Source: JAHJTW01 sp964545545 (GTDB lineage: Bacteria > Krumholzibacteriota > Krumholzibacteriia > LZORAL124-64-63). From it: 43,439 nucleotides of DNA. The notes beneath the pieces are model-generated. The model saw only the letters and a list, made by a program, of their open reading frames with translations, had not been told where the DNA came from and searched no databases. The stretch is from positions 1 to 43,439 of the forward strand of contig CAZJGK010000019.1 of NCBI GenBank assembly GCA_964545545.1, in the 5' to 3' direction. Positions 1 through 8,710 of the stretch are shown piece by piece; position 1 is the stretch's first letter; each line of letters starts with the position of its first letter. The position numbers were made by a program, and so were the translations under genes.

Positions 1-431
1 AACACCAATCGAAGACGCCCTCGGGAGTGAAATGGACACCGGTCCCGGCCGGCAAAAGCTGGCCGGACAAGGTCGCCGCCCGGGCGAGATGGCTGAACTC
101 CAGCATGCAATCAACGGATGAGGCCAGAACGTATATCCCATTGGGGCGCGAACAACAGGGTGGGCATTTGCGGGTAAATCATAGCAAGCGTCAGTATGTA
201 AATGGATTGGCGTATACCAATACGGCGGAGAGCTTTTTCTCCGGGTTAAAGCGCTGCCTTGGGGGAAGCTATATTCATGTCAGCAAGAAACATCTTCACC
301 GCTATGTAGCGCAAAGCGAATTCATGTGGAATACCAGAAAGAAAACGGATGGGGAACGTATTTTGCAAGCTATTCGCGGGATGGAAGGAAAGCGATTGAT
401 GTACCGTGAACCAACGTCAAGATGTGGTTGA
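1..431 (+). pseudogene. 3' part of an ISXO2/IS1595-type transposase, cut by the window edge
   Basis: The reading frame is open from the left edge to a TGA at 429-431; a GTG at 27 is only the first possible start inside the window. The second half reads as the C-terminal part of the DDE domain of ISXO2-like (IS1595 family) transposases: a TDEAR motif with a catalytic-type Asp, then RVNHS, an NTAESFFSGLKR motif holding the likely catalytic Glu, and the very typical HVSKKHLHRYV stretch ending in WNTRK. The first catalytic Asp is not visible, and the residues before TDEAR match the family poorly, so the copy may be damaged as well as cut. I could not recognise a terminal inverted repeat downstream. 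Family assignment is firm; whether the full copy is active cannot be judged here. Confidence 0.8.
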
Positions 432-981
432 AATGTAGAACGTGGTACAGACTGAATGCGGCTCTCTTTCTCCAACAGAAAGAGGAATTTCTGTAGGCGG
501 GATCCCGCTGACGCTGCTTCCTGCTCGACCGTTTTGGTCCAGCCCAACAAGGAGCATGAGAATCTCCCGCCTGCCAATTCTCGCCATCGTGTCACTCTCC
601 TTCTTCATCGCAAGGGGGACAGGCCAACGATCCCCGAACTTTTTTTCAGCTGGAGCTTGGCGCCTCCTGTCGAGAATCTAACATATCTTGGGCTGCCTTC
701 AAGATATCGGATGCTCTGGGATTCCTTTCCAATCCTGGTACCATGTTTTCAAGGGTAGCAGTACGGGCTCGATTTGTCACAACCTTCCCAGGCTGCTTTG
801 TAATACACAAGAAACGGCCGTTCTATTTGCTGAATGCAATGGCCTGTGAGCCGTGGTCGGTCGATTTAGCGCATATACGGGCTCAGCTTGACAGGTAAGC
901 CTGAGGGAGCGATTCGTAAAGTTCAGCCCGATTGTAGCGGATTTGTACTGGATAATTAACAGCAGGCGTAAGTTATTTGGT
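432..981. other. Gene-poor stretch between transposase remnant and tRNA fragment
   Basis: I see no convincing gene in these 550 bases. Open frames on both strands are short and resemble no family I know. A frame from the ATG at 556 begins like a signal peptide (MRISRLPILAIVSLSFF) but stops after about 40 codons and its AAGGAG lies too close to the ATG. Base composition is more mixed than in the GC-rich genes to the right. The stretch is best read as decayed DNA next to an insertion sequence. Confidence 0.5.
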
Positions 982-1026
982 GCCCCCGTAGCTCAGTTGG
1001 ATAGAGCACGAGATTCCTAATCCGAG
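982..1026 (+). pseudogene. 5' half of a tRNA-Arg(CCU) gene
   Basis: Bases 982-1020 match the start of a bacterial tRNA: seven-base acceptor strand GCCCCCG, TA, D-stem GCTC paired with GAGC around an AGTTGGATA loop, then an anticodon arm with loop TTCCTAA, giving anticodon CCU. The 3' side of the anticodon stem breaks down right after the loop (TCCGA instead of the TCTCG needed to pair with CGAGA). There is no variable loop, T-arm or CGGGGGC acceptor partner downstream. It is therefore a fragment, not a working tRNA. tRNA-Arg(CCU) genes are common integration sites for mobile elements, which fits its position beside a transposase remnant. Confidence 0.75.
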
Positions 1027-1125
1027 TTGCACACTTTTCATTTTCCTGTCATCGTGAACGTCTCCTGGAACGCGTGCATTTCGTGTTCTGAATTCCTATG
1101 TCCATTGTTGCAGGCAGGGTCAGTC

Positions 1126-2262
1126 ATGAGGGTCATTGTTCTTGGTGGTGGTCTGGTGGGCGGGCCGATGGCGCGCGACCTGGCGGCCGATGCCCGTTTC
1201 GAGGTAACGGTGGCCGATCGTGATCCCCAGGCGCTGGCTGCGCTGGCGGCGCAGGCTACCCTCACGCCGCTGACGCAGGATCTGTCCGATCCGTCGGCCG
1301 TGACCGCCCTGGTTGGTGATTTCGACTTCGTGGTCGATGCGGTTCCCGGCTTCATGGGTTTTCAGACGCTGAAGGCGGTCATCGAAGCCGGCCGCAACGT
1401 GGTCGACATCGCTTTCTTTCCCGAGGATCCCTTCGCGCTCGATGGGCTGGCCCGCGAACAGGGTGTCACGGCCATCGTCGATTGCGGCGTTTTCCCGGGC
1501 ATGGGCAGCGTTCTGATCGGACGTGATGCCCGCCGCCTGGACGAGGTGACCGATGTCTTGACCTTCGTGGGTGGCTTGCCCGACGTACGGCAGTGGCCCT
1601 GGGAATACCGGGCGGTTTTTTCGCCGGTGGATGTGATCGAGGAGTACACCCGTCCCGCGCGCTATCTGGAAAACGGCGAGTTGGTGACGCGCCCCGCCCT
1701 GTCGGATCCGGAATTGATCGACTTTCCCGGCATCGGAACCCTGGAGGCCTTCAACACCGACGGCCTGCGCACCATGATCCAGACCATCGGCGCGCCGAAC
1801 ATGAAGGAAAAAACCCTGCGCTACCCCGGTCATATCCAGAAGGTGCGTCTGCTGCGGGAGTGCGGCTTCTTTTCGGACAAGGAAATCGAGGTCGGCGGGC
1901 AGCTGGTGCGGCCTGTGGACGTGACCGCCAAGCTGCTTTTCCCCATGTGGCAGTTGCAGCCGGGCGAGGGCGATATCACCGTGATGCGCATCCGGGTCGA
2001 GGGCCTCGAAGCCGGTCGGCGCGCGGTTTTTGTCCATGAGCTGGTGGATCGATATGATCACGCCCAGGGGGTCAGCAGCATGGCCCGGACCACGGGTTAT
2101 ACCGCGACCATGGCCGTGCGCGCGGTGGCCGACGGGATATATACCGCCCAGGGCATTTCACCGCCGGAATTCCTGGGCCGGGAACCGGGATGCGCGGCGT
2201 TTCTCTTGAAGGGCTTGGCGCAGCGGGGCGTGAATTACCGGGAGTATCGGGATGAAGGTTGA
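1126..2262 (+). CDS. Saccharopine dehydrogenase-like NAD(P)-dependent oxidoreductase
   Basis: The 378-residue protein starts with a Rossmann nucleotide-binding motif (VLGGGLVGGPMARDLA, residues 5-20), followed by an acidic residue at the end of strand two (VADRD) as expected for dinucleotide binding. The body (VVDIAFFPEDPF, VDCGVFPGMG) and the long C-terminal half match the saccharopine dehydrogenase / carboxynorspermidine synthase group, whose members reduce or oxidise an imine bond in amino-acid or polyamine metabolism. The exact substrate cannot be told. An upstream in-frame ATG at 1027 would run out of the tRNA fragment; I chose 1126 because the Rossmann fold starts there and a GGCAGGG sequence precedes it. 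It overlaps the next gene by 11 bases, so the two are likely co-transcribed. Confidence 0.85.
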   Translation: MRVIVLGGGLVGGPMARDLAADARFEVTVADRDPQALAALAAQATLTPLTQDLSDPSAVTALVGDFDFVVDAVPGFMGFQTLKAVIEAGRNVVDIAFFPEDPFALDGLAREQGVTAIVDCGVFPGMGSVLIGRDARRLDEVTDVLTFVGGLPDVRQWPWEYRAVFSPVDVIEEYTRPARYLENGELVTRPALSDPELIDFPGIGTLEAFNTDGLRTMIQTIGAPNMKEKTLRYPGHIQKVRLLRECGFFSDKEIEVGGQLVRPVDVTAKLLFPMWQLQPGEGDITVMRIRVEGLEAGRRAVFVHELVDRYDHAQGVSSMARTTGYTATMAVRAVADGIYTAQGISPPEFLGREPGCAAFLLKGLAQRGVNYREYRDEG

Positions 2263-4261
2263 TACGAACACGAGGGAGGAAAATGGACGTGGCTCCCGAG
2301 GAAGACCAAAACGGATTTTGCTGGGCTGCGCCGCGACTCTGGCCATCCTCTTCTCGGGTGCGCCCGGTTTCGGTGCCGCGGACCAGCCGCTTCCGGTCAA
2401 GGTGCCGGATCTGCCACCCAAGGAGGGCGGCGCCCGCAACCAGTTGACCCTCAGGCAGATCAACAACATCATCGGACCCGATGCCGAGGGCAAAGGACTG
2501 GTCATCGACCTGTTGGACTCCACCCTGGTGGGTGACGTCTACACCGGCCCGTATCCCTTCGAGGCCGGCAGCGCCGATTTCGACTACACCCGGTACCGTC
2601 GCTGGGACCGCATCCGCGGCGGCCGGGGTGTGCTGCGGATCGCCGGTTTTTTCGGGAACCGCGACAACGCCAACAACTGGCCCCATGGCCAGGGCTGGAC
2701 GATGACACCAACGATCGCCTACCGGCTCGATTTGTGGCGGCAGCAGGATGGGGATATCCGGCACCTGGGTTTCTACGACAGCGTGGTGAGTTTCCGGAGG
2801 GACGACGAGTCCTTCCGGCGGGTCAACACCATCATGGAGGGGCCGTTTGTTTCCCTGGTGGGCAGCGACGATCCCACCTCGCTGATGCTGTCCTGGACCA
2901 CCAGCGAGGTCAGCCTCGGCACCGTGACCATGGCCGCCGACAAGCAGGAGGACCGGCGCATCACCGAAGCGGCCGCAGGTCTGCACCATGAGATCGTCGT
3001 TGCGGGCTTGAAGCCGCGCTCCCGCTACACCTACCATGTTTCCTGTATCTCGGCCGGCGGGGATACCGTGGTTTCCAACCGCTACGAACTGCTCACGGCG
3101 CCGCAGGCGGGACAAGGCAAGGTTACCATCGCCTTTGTCGGCGATGGCCGCGAGGGTGTCGGCGGCGGCGAGCGCACGTGCATGGGCTCCAATTTTCGCG
3201 TCATGAACTGGATAGCCCGGGACGCCCACCGGCGGGGCGCCGAAATGCTGCTGTTCGGCGGGGATCTGGTCAACGGCTACACCACCGATACCGAGGAATT
3301 CGAACTCCAGCTGACCGGTTGGAAACGGGCCGTGGCGGGGTTCTGGCGTTTTCATCCCATTTATCCGGGGATGGGCAACCACGAAGCCCTTCTCAATGGC
3401 TTCGCCGACGGCAGTTCATTCGGGATAACCCTGGACAAATGGCCCTACGCCACCTCCAGCACCGAAAGAATATTCGCGGACATGTTCGTCAATCCCACCA
3501 ACGGGCCGGAACCATCGGATCCTCGCCGCCCGTCGTACAAGGAAAACGTCTATTCTTTCCAGTACGGCCCGGTGTTCATGATCAGTTTCAACAACAACTA
3601 CTGGTGGACCAGCAACCGGAAGATCCCCATCTACGGCGGCTCACCCGAAGGCTACATCATGGCGGATCAGCTGCAGTGGATCGAGCAGCAGCTGGACAAG
3701 GCGCAACAGGATCCCACCGTCAAGTACATCCTGCTGTATGCCCAGGAACCGGTTTTTCCCTGCGGGGGCCACATCAGTGACGCCATGTGGTGGCGGGGGA
3801 ACAACAACACACGAGCCTTTGTCCTGAACAGCGAGACGGGAGAGGTCGAGCCCGACGGCCCCGGCCTCATCGAGGTCAGGAACCGGCTGTGGGAGGCGAT
3901 CTCCTCCCACGCCAAGGTGGCCTTGGTCCTGAGCGCCGATGAACACGAGTATTACCGCATGCTGGTGACCGACCACACGCCCGTGGGCCTCTATCCCGCG
4001 GACGATGAGAACGGCGATGGGATCCTGGATCGGTATTCCGCCAATCCGCGCTTCCGTTATCCCACGTATTTCGTCACCGCCGGGACGGCCGGGGCTCCCT
4101 TCTATGCGCGGGAAAAGACTCCCTGGGAGCCGGATGTTTTCACCTCCCAGTGCGGCTATGTGCTGCTCAAGGCCGATGAACAGCGGATGTCCCTGGAATT
4201 CATTACCGAGACGGGTCAGGTGTTCGACAGGATCCCCGATTTGATGGCGGTCAAAAAGTAA
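2252..4261 (+). CDS. Secreted purple-acid-phosphatase-like metallophosphoesterase
   Basis: The 669-residue protein has a basic N-terminus (GRPKR) and a hydrophobic signal segment ending near GFGA (about residue 42), so it is probably periplasmic or secreted. Residues about 195-285 form a fibronectin-III-like domain as found before the catalytic domain of purple acid phosphatases (LMLSWTTSE, GLKPRSRYTYHV). The calcineurin-like domain follows: FVGDGREG (about 293), GDLVNG (336), GMGNHEALL (373) and SADEHEYYR (560). Two usual metal ligands look replaced: the VxxH motif reads LLYAQEPVF, and the first His of GHxH is Asp. The protein may thus have altered metal use or no phosphatase activity. GGGAG precedes the ATG. 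It overlaps the upstream oxidoreductase gene by 11 bases. Confidence 0.8.
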   Translation: MKVDTNTREENGRGSRGRPKRILLGCAATLAILFSGAPGFGAADQPLPVKVPDLPPKEGGARNQLTLRQINNIIGPDAEGKGLVIDLLDSTLVGDVYTGPYPFEAGSADFDYTRYRRWDRIRGGRGVLRIAGFFGNRDNANNWPHGQGWTMTPTIAYRLDLWRQQDGDIRHLGFYDSVVSFRRDDESFRRVNTIMEGPFVSLVGSDDPTSLMLSWTTSEVSLGTVTMAADKQEDRRITEAAAGLHHEIVVAGLKPRSRYTYHVSCISAGGDTVVSNRYELLTAPQAGQGKVTIAFVGDGREGVGGGERTCMGSNFRVMNWIARDAHRRGAEMLLFGGDLVNGYTTDTEEFELQLTGWKRAVAGFWRFHPIYPGMGNHEALLNGFADGSSFGITLDKWPYATSSTERIFADMFVNPTNGPEPSDPRRPSYKENVYSFQYGPVFMISFNNNYWWTSNRKIPIYGGSPEGYIMADQLQWIEQQLDKAQQDPTVKYILLYAQEPVFPCGGHISDAMWWRGNNNTRAFVLNSETGEVEPDGPGLIEVRNRLWEAISSHAKVALVLSADEHEYYRMLVTDHTPVGLYPADDENGDGILDRYSANPRFRYPTYFVTAGTAGAPFYAREKTPWEPDVFTSQCGYVLLKADEQRMSLEFITETGQVFDRIPDLMAVKK

Positions 4262-4372
4262 CCTTGAGCCCAGGGCGGCTATAACCGCATCCCTTGAACC
4301 GGATTGCCTCTGGCGGGAGCTATGTGATATCCTCGACTTGTCATGTCAATGATGTTTGGCAAGGGGGACAAA

Positions 4373-4768
4373 ATGAAGCGGCCCATTCTCTATTGTTTAT
4401 CCATTGCATTCCTGCTCATCTGCATCGGTTGCGCCTCCCGGAACAGTCCGCTGGTGGGAACCTGGCATCTGATCGAGGCCCAGGGTCAGCCCGTCACCGG
4501 CAATACCATCAAGATCGTCACGCCCACGCATTTTGCCTTCGGCAGGAATGAGGGACCGGGCGCGGTGTGGGCCGGCGGCGGACGGGTCCAGGTGACGCGC
4601 AGCGTCTATACCGAGATCATCCAGTACCACAGCAAACCGGGACTGGTGGGCAAGGTGCTTGATTTCAGCTACGATCTCAAGAACGACAGATGGCACCACC
4701 GGAGCATTCTGAAGCCCGGGAGACAGGCCCTGGTCATCGACGAGGTTTGGGAGCGTGTGGATGATTGA
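4373..4768 (+). CDS. Small lipoprotein, lipocalin-like
   Basis: A 131-residue protein with a short basic start (MKRP), a hydrophobic stretch and CIGC at its end, an imperfect but plausible lipobox, so it is probably an acylated envelope lipoprotein. After the Cys the LVGTWHLIEAQGQ stretch resembles the opening strand of small lipocalin-like domains (xxGTWxL), and the rest is beta-rich. Function unknown. The ATG at 4373 was preferred to the one at 4343 because AAGGGGG lies just before it and the signal sequence starts there. It stands about 110 bases after the phosphoesterase and 50 before the exporter gene, on the same strand. Confidence 0.65.
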   Translation: MKRPILYCLSIAFLLICIGCASRNSPLVGTWHLIEAQGQPVTGNTIKIVTPTHFAFGRNEGPGAVWAGGGRVQVTRSVYTEIIQYHSKPGLVGKVLDFSYDLKNDRWHHRSILKPGRQALVIDEVWERVDD

Positions 4769-4818
4769 CCAGGCTGGCATGAGGGCTCTGGATCCAGGGC
4801 GCAACCTAAGGGGTTCAG

Positions 4819-6168
4819 GTGTCCAATTCCAACCACCACCGATCCGCTCAATCAAGCGACCTTGATCAGATCGGGGTCGCAGGCCTGACCGTCGGCGGCG
4901 CACTCGGCAACTGGCTGAGATCCACCTTCACTTCTCTCGGGGTGCGGAATTACCGGATGTTCTTCCTCGGCCAGGGAATCTCCCTGGTGGGAACGTGGGT
5001 GAGGCGGACGGCCATGGGCTGGCTCGTCTACCAGCTCACCGGGAGCAGGGCCCTGCTCGGGTTGATCATGGGGCTGGCCACGTTCCCCATGTTCGTCCTG
5101 TCTCCGCTGGCGGGTTCCATCGCCGACCGGGTGGACAAGCGCAGGATGATCATCATCACCCAGTCGGCAGCCGCGCTGAGCTCGGGCCTCATCGCGGCCC
5201 TGATTTTCACGGACCGCATAAACGTGTGGTATCTGGGGGCCCTGGCGACAGCCAGCGGCATCGCTTTCGCCTTCGAGATGCCCGCGAGGCAGGCGTTCAT
5301 CGTCGAACTGGTCGGCCGGGACAAGCTGATGAACGCCATCGCGCTCAACTCGGGCCTGGTCAATCTGTCGCGGATCTTCGGTCCTGCCGTGGCGGGCATC
5401 CTCATCGGCACCATCGGCATGGGTTTCTGCTTCACCCTCGATGCCGTGAGCTACCTGGTGGTGATCGTGACGCTGATTCTGCTCACCCTGCCCGCTTTCC
5501 ACGAGCCCGAGCGCCTTGCCTCCCACTGGCAGGCCCTGATGGAGGGCGCGCGGGAAGTGCACCGGAACCAGCGCGTGCGTGTGCTGCTTTTGTTGCTGTT
5601 TCTCGTGGGGGTGTTCGGCTGGTCTTTCCAGACCCTGATGCCGGCCATAGCGCCTGACCTCTTGAAGCTGGACGCGATGCACTATGGAGCGTTGATGTCG
5701 ATGTTCGGCGTGGGGGCCATCGGTGGGGCGCTGTTCGTGGCCAGTCGCAAGGCCTCAAGCAACAGCCGACTCCAGGTTTTCGGCGGGGTGTGGGCGATGG
5801 TCGCCGGAATCTACCTGGTGGCGCTGGCGGGGACTCTCCTGGGTGCCCGCCCGGCTGCATTCTGGTGCGTCAGCGGCGCCTTGATGCTAACCGGCTTGGG
5901 GGCGGTATTGTTCATGTCGACGTCGAACACCCTGATCCAGACCAGCGTCGAGGACAGGATCCGCGGGAGGATCATGGGGATCTGGGCGGTTGCCTTCGGC
6001 GGCTCGCTCCCGCTGGGCGCCTTCCTGGTCGGCCTTATCGCCGAGGTGATTTCACCGTTCTTGACCATCTCCCTGTTCGCCACGGTGCTTCTGATCGGGA
6101 GTTTGGTGGTATATTACCGTCTGCCCCGGCTCGAGGGAACAAGTTCGCGTCCGCAATCCCGCCTTTAG
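4819..6168 (+). CDS. MFS transporter of the MFS_3 / EntS-like group
   Basis: The 449-residue protein has about twelve membrane segments. The segment after helix 1 reads FFLGQGISLVGTWVRRTAMGWLVYQLTGS, typical of the MFS_3 family, which includes the enterobactin exporter EntS and many uncharacterised drug or metabolite exporters. The loop after helix 2-3 has the MFS signature GSIADRVDKRRMI. A 30-residue hydrophilic tail precedes the first helix. I take the GTG at 4819 as start because AAGGGG sits just upstream at 4808-4813. The substrate is unknown and the neighbours give no clear hint. Confidence 0.85.
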   Translation: MSNSNHHRSAQSSDLDQIGVAGLTVGGALGNWLRSTFTSLGVRNYRMFFLGQGISLVGTWVRRTAMGWLVYQLTGSRALLGLIMGLATFPMFVLSPLAGSIADRVDKRRMIIITQSAAALSSGLIAALIFTDRINVWYLGALATASGIAFAFEMPARQAFIVELVGRDKLMNAIALNSGLVNLSRIFGPAVAGILIGTIGMGFCFTLDAVSYLVVIVTLILLTLPAFHEPERLASHWQALMEGAREVHRNQRVRVLLLLLFLVGVFGWSFQTLMPAIAPDLLKLDAMHYGALMSMFGVGAIGGALFVASRKASSNSRLQVFGGVWAMVAGIYLVALAGTLLGARPAAFWCVSGALMLTGLGAVLFMSTSNTLIQTSVEDRIRGRIMGIWAVAFGGSLPLGAFLVGLIAEVISPFLTISLFATVLLIGSLVVYYRLPRLEGTSSRPQSRL

Positions 6169-6239
6169 CAGGGCCATCTGGATGGGGCTGAGGCGAACCG
6201 GGGTTCCCCATTTGGCCGGGGGCGACAAGGGAGATGGTC

Positions 6240-6689
6240 ATGCAGATATACCAACACCGGCAGATCGGAACGGTCGTCTTGTTGGCTCTCGGCTTTGCCG
6301 CGGTGGCTGTCACGGCAATCTTGGCGGCCATACCTTCGGGACCTGCCCTGATGGTGGATGGTCCCGTCCTCCTGATTCTTTTGCTGTGCCTGTTCCTGTT
6401 CTGGTCCCTCAATACAGAGGTCACCACCGACCGTCTGAAGGTATGGTTCGGCTCAGGAATCATTCGGAAGGAATTCCGTATTGAAGACATCCGTAAGGCC
6501 CGCATCGTGCGGAATCGGTGGTATTACGGGTGGGGGATCAAGCGGACGCCATTCGGTTGGATGTTCAACGTCTCCGGATTGGACGCCGTCGAACTGGAAC
6601 TCAAGAACAACCGCAGTTTTCGCATCGGGACCGATGAGCCGCAACAACTGTTGATGGCCTTGCAGCGGGTTTTGCGCCACTACGCCTGA
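6240..6689 (+). CDS. Small membrane protein with a PH-like cytoplasmic domain
   Basis: About 149 residues: two hydrophobic segments near the N-terminus (about residues 9-30 and 38-58), then a soluble beta-rich domain with the pattern NTEVTTDRLKVWFGSGIIRKEFRIEDI, typical of small bacterial proteins with a PH-like (bPH) domain and two membrane helices. No catalytic motif is visible; role unknown. Two ATGs compete: 6234 directly abuts the AAGGGAG sequence, while 6240 has proper spacing from it, so 6240 is preferred. It lies about 70 bases after the exporter gene. Confidence 0.6.
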   Translation: MQIYQHRQIGTVVLLALGFAAVAVTAILAAIPSGPALMVDGPVLLILLLCLFLFWSLNTEVTTDRLKVWFGSGIIRKEFRIEDIRKARIVRNRWYYGWGIKRTPFGWMFNVSGLDAVELELKNNRSFRIGTDEPQQLLMALQRVLRHYA

Positions 6690-6831
6690 CCATTGGGTGG
6701 TGCCTGTCTGAAGCGCCTGTGGCACCACATTCCAGCGCGGCGGACACAATTTCCGAGGCACAACCCAAGCGACCTGCACCCGGCAACGGGCATCGGCTGG
6801 CAGACCTCTTCCCCGCCTCACGGAAATGACC

Positions 6832-6860
6832 TTGGCAAAACCAGAGTTTTTTGATATGCT
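6832..6860 (+). promoter_or_regulatory. Candidate sigma70-type promoter for the kinase remnant / FHA phosphatase unit
   Basis: TTGGCA at 6832-6837 and TATGCT at 6855-6860 are separated by 17 bases in an AT-rich patch, about 55 bases upstream of the kinase-remnant ATG. Five of six and four of six positions match the sigma70 consensus. Confidence 0.5.
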
Positions 6861-6913
6861 TTAAATCAATAACTGATTTTCCTTTTCAGATACAGGGTCC
6901 CAAAGGGGGAGCC

Positions 6914-7018
6914 ATGATCGGGCAGAACAGCGGGCCGTATGAAATCACGGCCCTGCTCGGCAAGGGCGGCATGCTGAGTATCGTCACTCCCTGGCAGGAT
7001 CTCCTGGAGGGGCGGTAA
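6914..7018 (+). pseudogene. N-terminal remnant of a Pkn-type Ser/Thr protein kinase
   Basis: A 34-codon frame (ATG 6914, TAA 7016-7018) begins MIGQNSGPYEITALLGKGGM, almost word for word the start of bacterial Hanks-type kinases, including the GxGG glycine-rich ATP loop. After the Met the similarity stops and 14 unrelated residues follow. The AAAGGGGGA ribosome-binding site is excellent and a promoter lies upstream, so the start region is intact while the kinase body is gone. The frame ends four bases before the ATG of the FHA-phosphatase gene, a natural partner of such a kinase. A deletion that joined the kinase start to the region before the phosphatase gene explains this best; a retained leader peptide is possible. 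Confidence 0.7.
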
Positions 7019-7022
7019 TTTC

Positions 7023-8657
7023 ATGGATCTCATGCTGGTCGGAATTGTCGATAACCAGGAGATACGCTTTCCCGTGGTCGAGGGCACCCTGCTGGTGGGG
7101 CGTTCCGAAGAGGCGGCTATCCGCCTGGGCAAGTCGCAGGTTTCCCGCCGCCACGCGGAAATCATCGTCACGGGGGACCAGATCCTGGTGCGTGATCTGG
7201 GCAGCCACAACGGCACCCTGGTCAACGGAGTCAAGGTGGAGGATACCGCCACCCTGTCGCCGGGTGACCGCTTTGAAGTGGCCGATCTTTGCTTCAGGTT
7301 GGAACACGCCACGGTGGTGGGAGCGAAAAGCCGCCCGGTCACCATGTTGGGCCACACCGTTAAGCCCAACGTTGAGATCAGCTGGGACGAGGTGAACACC
7401 CAGCAGGGAGAACAAAGGGATCTGCAGTCCCTGTTGTTTCGGGTTTTGGCCAAGGCCGGCGACCTTTTGACCATTCCGCGCGCGCCGGAGGAACTGTACG
7501 AACCCATCCTGGATCTGGTGGAAACCGCGTTGCTCAAACCCGAACGGATTTTCGTGTTGCTGTTGGAGGGCGACGCCGGGGAACCAGTGCAGACCGCTTC
7601 GCGTTTTCTCAGGCGCGGCAATGATGCCCTGGTTTTGAGCAAGACCATGATCACGCAGGTTCTGAAGGAGAAGAAATCCTTTCTGACCTCGGACGCTTTG
7701 AATGATCCTGGTTTCGGCGGCATGATGAGCATGGTCAGCCAGGGGATCCGCTCGGCCATCGCCGTACCCCTGTTCGACAACGAGGATGTCATCGGCATCC
7801 TGTACGCGGACGATTCACGGCCCGACCGCTTTTTCACCCGGGATCAGTTGGCGGCCTTCACCCTGCTGGCCAATACCATCGCCGTGGCGCTGACCCACGC
7901 GCGCTATCATCATCTCAAAGAGGAAAAAGCCCGCCAGGACGCCGAGCTGGCCACCGCCAGTGAAATCCTGGATCAGATGCTGCCCTCCGCCTTGCCCGCC
8001 CTTGAAGGGTACGATGTGCTGGCCAGTTTGGAACCCTGTTATGAGGTGGGAGGTGACCTGTACGACGCGCAGCTGCTGGACGACGGCCGTTACGCCTTCC
8101 TGATCGGAGATGTGACGGGCAAGGGCCTGGGCGCGGCCCTGCTGGTCAGCAATATCCTGTCCCTGACCCGGTTCATGCTCAGCGAAGGCTGGGAGCCGCA
8201 GGCCCTGGTCACGCGTCTGAATCAACAGATTTTCAAGTGCACGGATCACATCCGGTTCGCGACGTTCTTTCTGGGCTTTCTCGATCCGGCGTCCGGACGG
8301 TTCAGCTTTGTCAACGCCGGGCACAATCCGCCGTACCTGGTGCGGGCCGATGGTTCGGTCGAGGAATGCCCGCCCTCGGGTCTGCCGGTGGGCATGTTGG
8401 ATGATTCGAATTACCGGTTGGGTGAAGCCATCCTGGAAAAGGGCGATCTTTTGGCCCTGTACAGCGACGGTATTCCCGAAACCCAACGCCTGGACGACGA
8501 GGAGTACGGCGAGGAAAACTTCCAGAAATTGCTGGTTCGCGAGGGCAAGGGAGATCTGCAGAAGTTGTTTGAACTCCTGCAGGGCGAACTCGCGGAGTTC
8601 CGCGGCCAGGCGCCCATCGGGGATGATGTCACCCTGGTGACCTTGCGGCGCAACTGA
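7023..8657 (+). CDS. FHA-GAF-PP2C (SpoIIE/RsbU-type) protein phosphatase
   Basis: The 544-residue soluble protein has three domains. Residues about 18-98 are a forkhead-associated domain that binds phosphothreonine: LLVGRSEE, SQVSRRHAEI and DLGSHNGTLVNG are the canonical motifs. Residues about 145-295 are a GAF sensor domain (RSAIAVPLFDNEDVIGILYADD). The rest is a SpoIIE/RsbU-type Mn2+ phosphatase: GGDLYDA, IGDVTGKGLGAALL, FVNAGHNPPYLV, ALYSDGIPE and GDDVTLV contain the metal-binding Asp residues. Such proteins dephosphorylate anti-anti-sigma factors or other partners in response to a signal, with FHA docking to kinase products. The truncated kinase just upstream suggests the phosphatase once worked with a now lost partner. 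GGAGGGG precedes the ATG by about ten bases. Confidence 0.9.
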   Translation: MDLMLVGIVDNQEIRFPVVEGTLLVGRSEEAAIRLGKSQVSRRHAEIIVTGDQILVRDLGSHNGTLVNGVKVEDTATLSPGDRFEVADLCFRLEHATVVGAKSRPVTMLGHTVKPNVEISWDEVNTQQGEQRDLQSLLFRVLAKAGDLLTIPRAPEELYEPILDLVETALLKPERIFVLLLEGDAGEPVQTASRFLRRGNDALVLSKTMITQVLKEKKSFLTSDALNDPGFGGMMSMVSQGIRSAIAVPLFDNEDVIGILYADDSRPDRFFTRDQLAAFTLLANTIAVALTHARYHHLKEEKARQDAELATASEILDQMLPSALPALEGYDVLASLEPCYEVGGDLYDAQLLDDGRYAFLIGDVTGKGLGAALLVSNILSLTRFMLSEGWEPQALVTRLNQQIFKCTDHIRFATFFLGFLDPASGRFSFVNAGHNPPYLVRADGSVEECPPSGLPVGMLDDSNYRLGEAILEKGDLLALYSDGIPETQRLDDEEYGEENFQKLLVREGKGDLQKLFELLQGELAEFRGQAPIGDDVTLVTLRRN

Positions 8658-8710
8658 CGACGATGGGTATTGAACGATGACGGGTCAAACCGGATCTGGT
8701 GGAGTTAGGC

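Noticed and set aside
556..681. Short frame starting like a signal peptide in the gene-poor left region
   Set aside because: Only about 40 codons, unsuitable ribosome-binding spacing, no similarity to any family I know.
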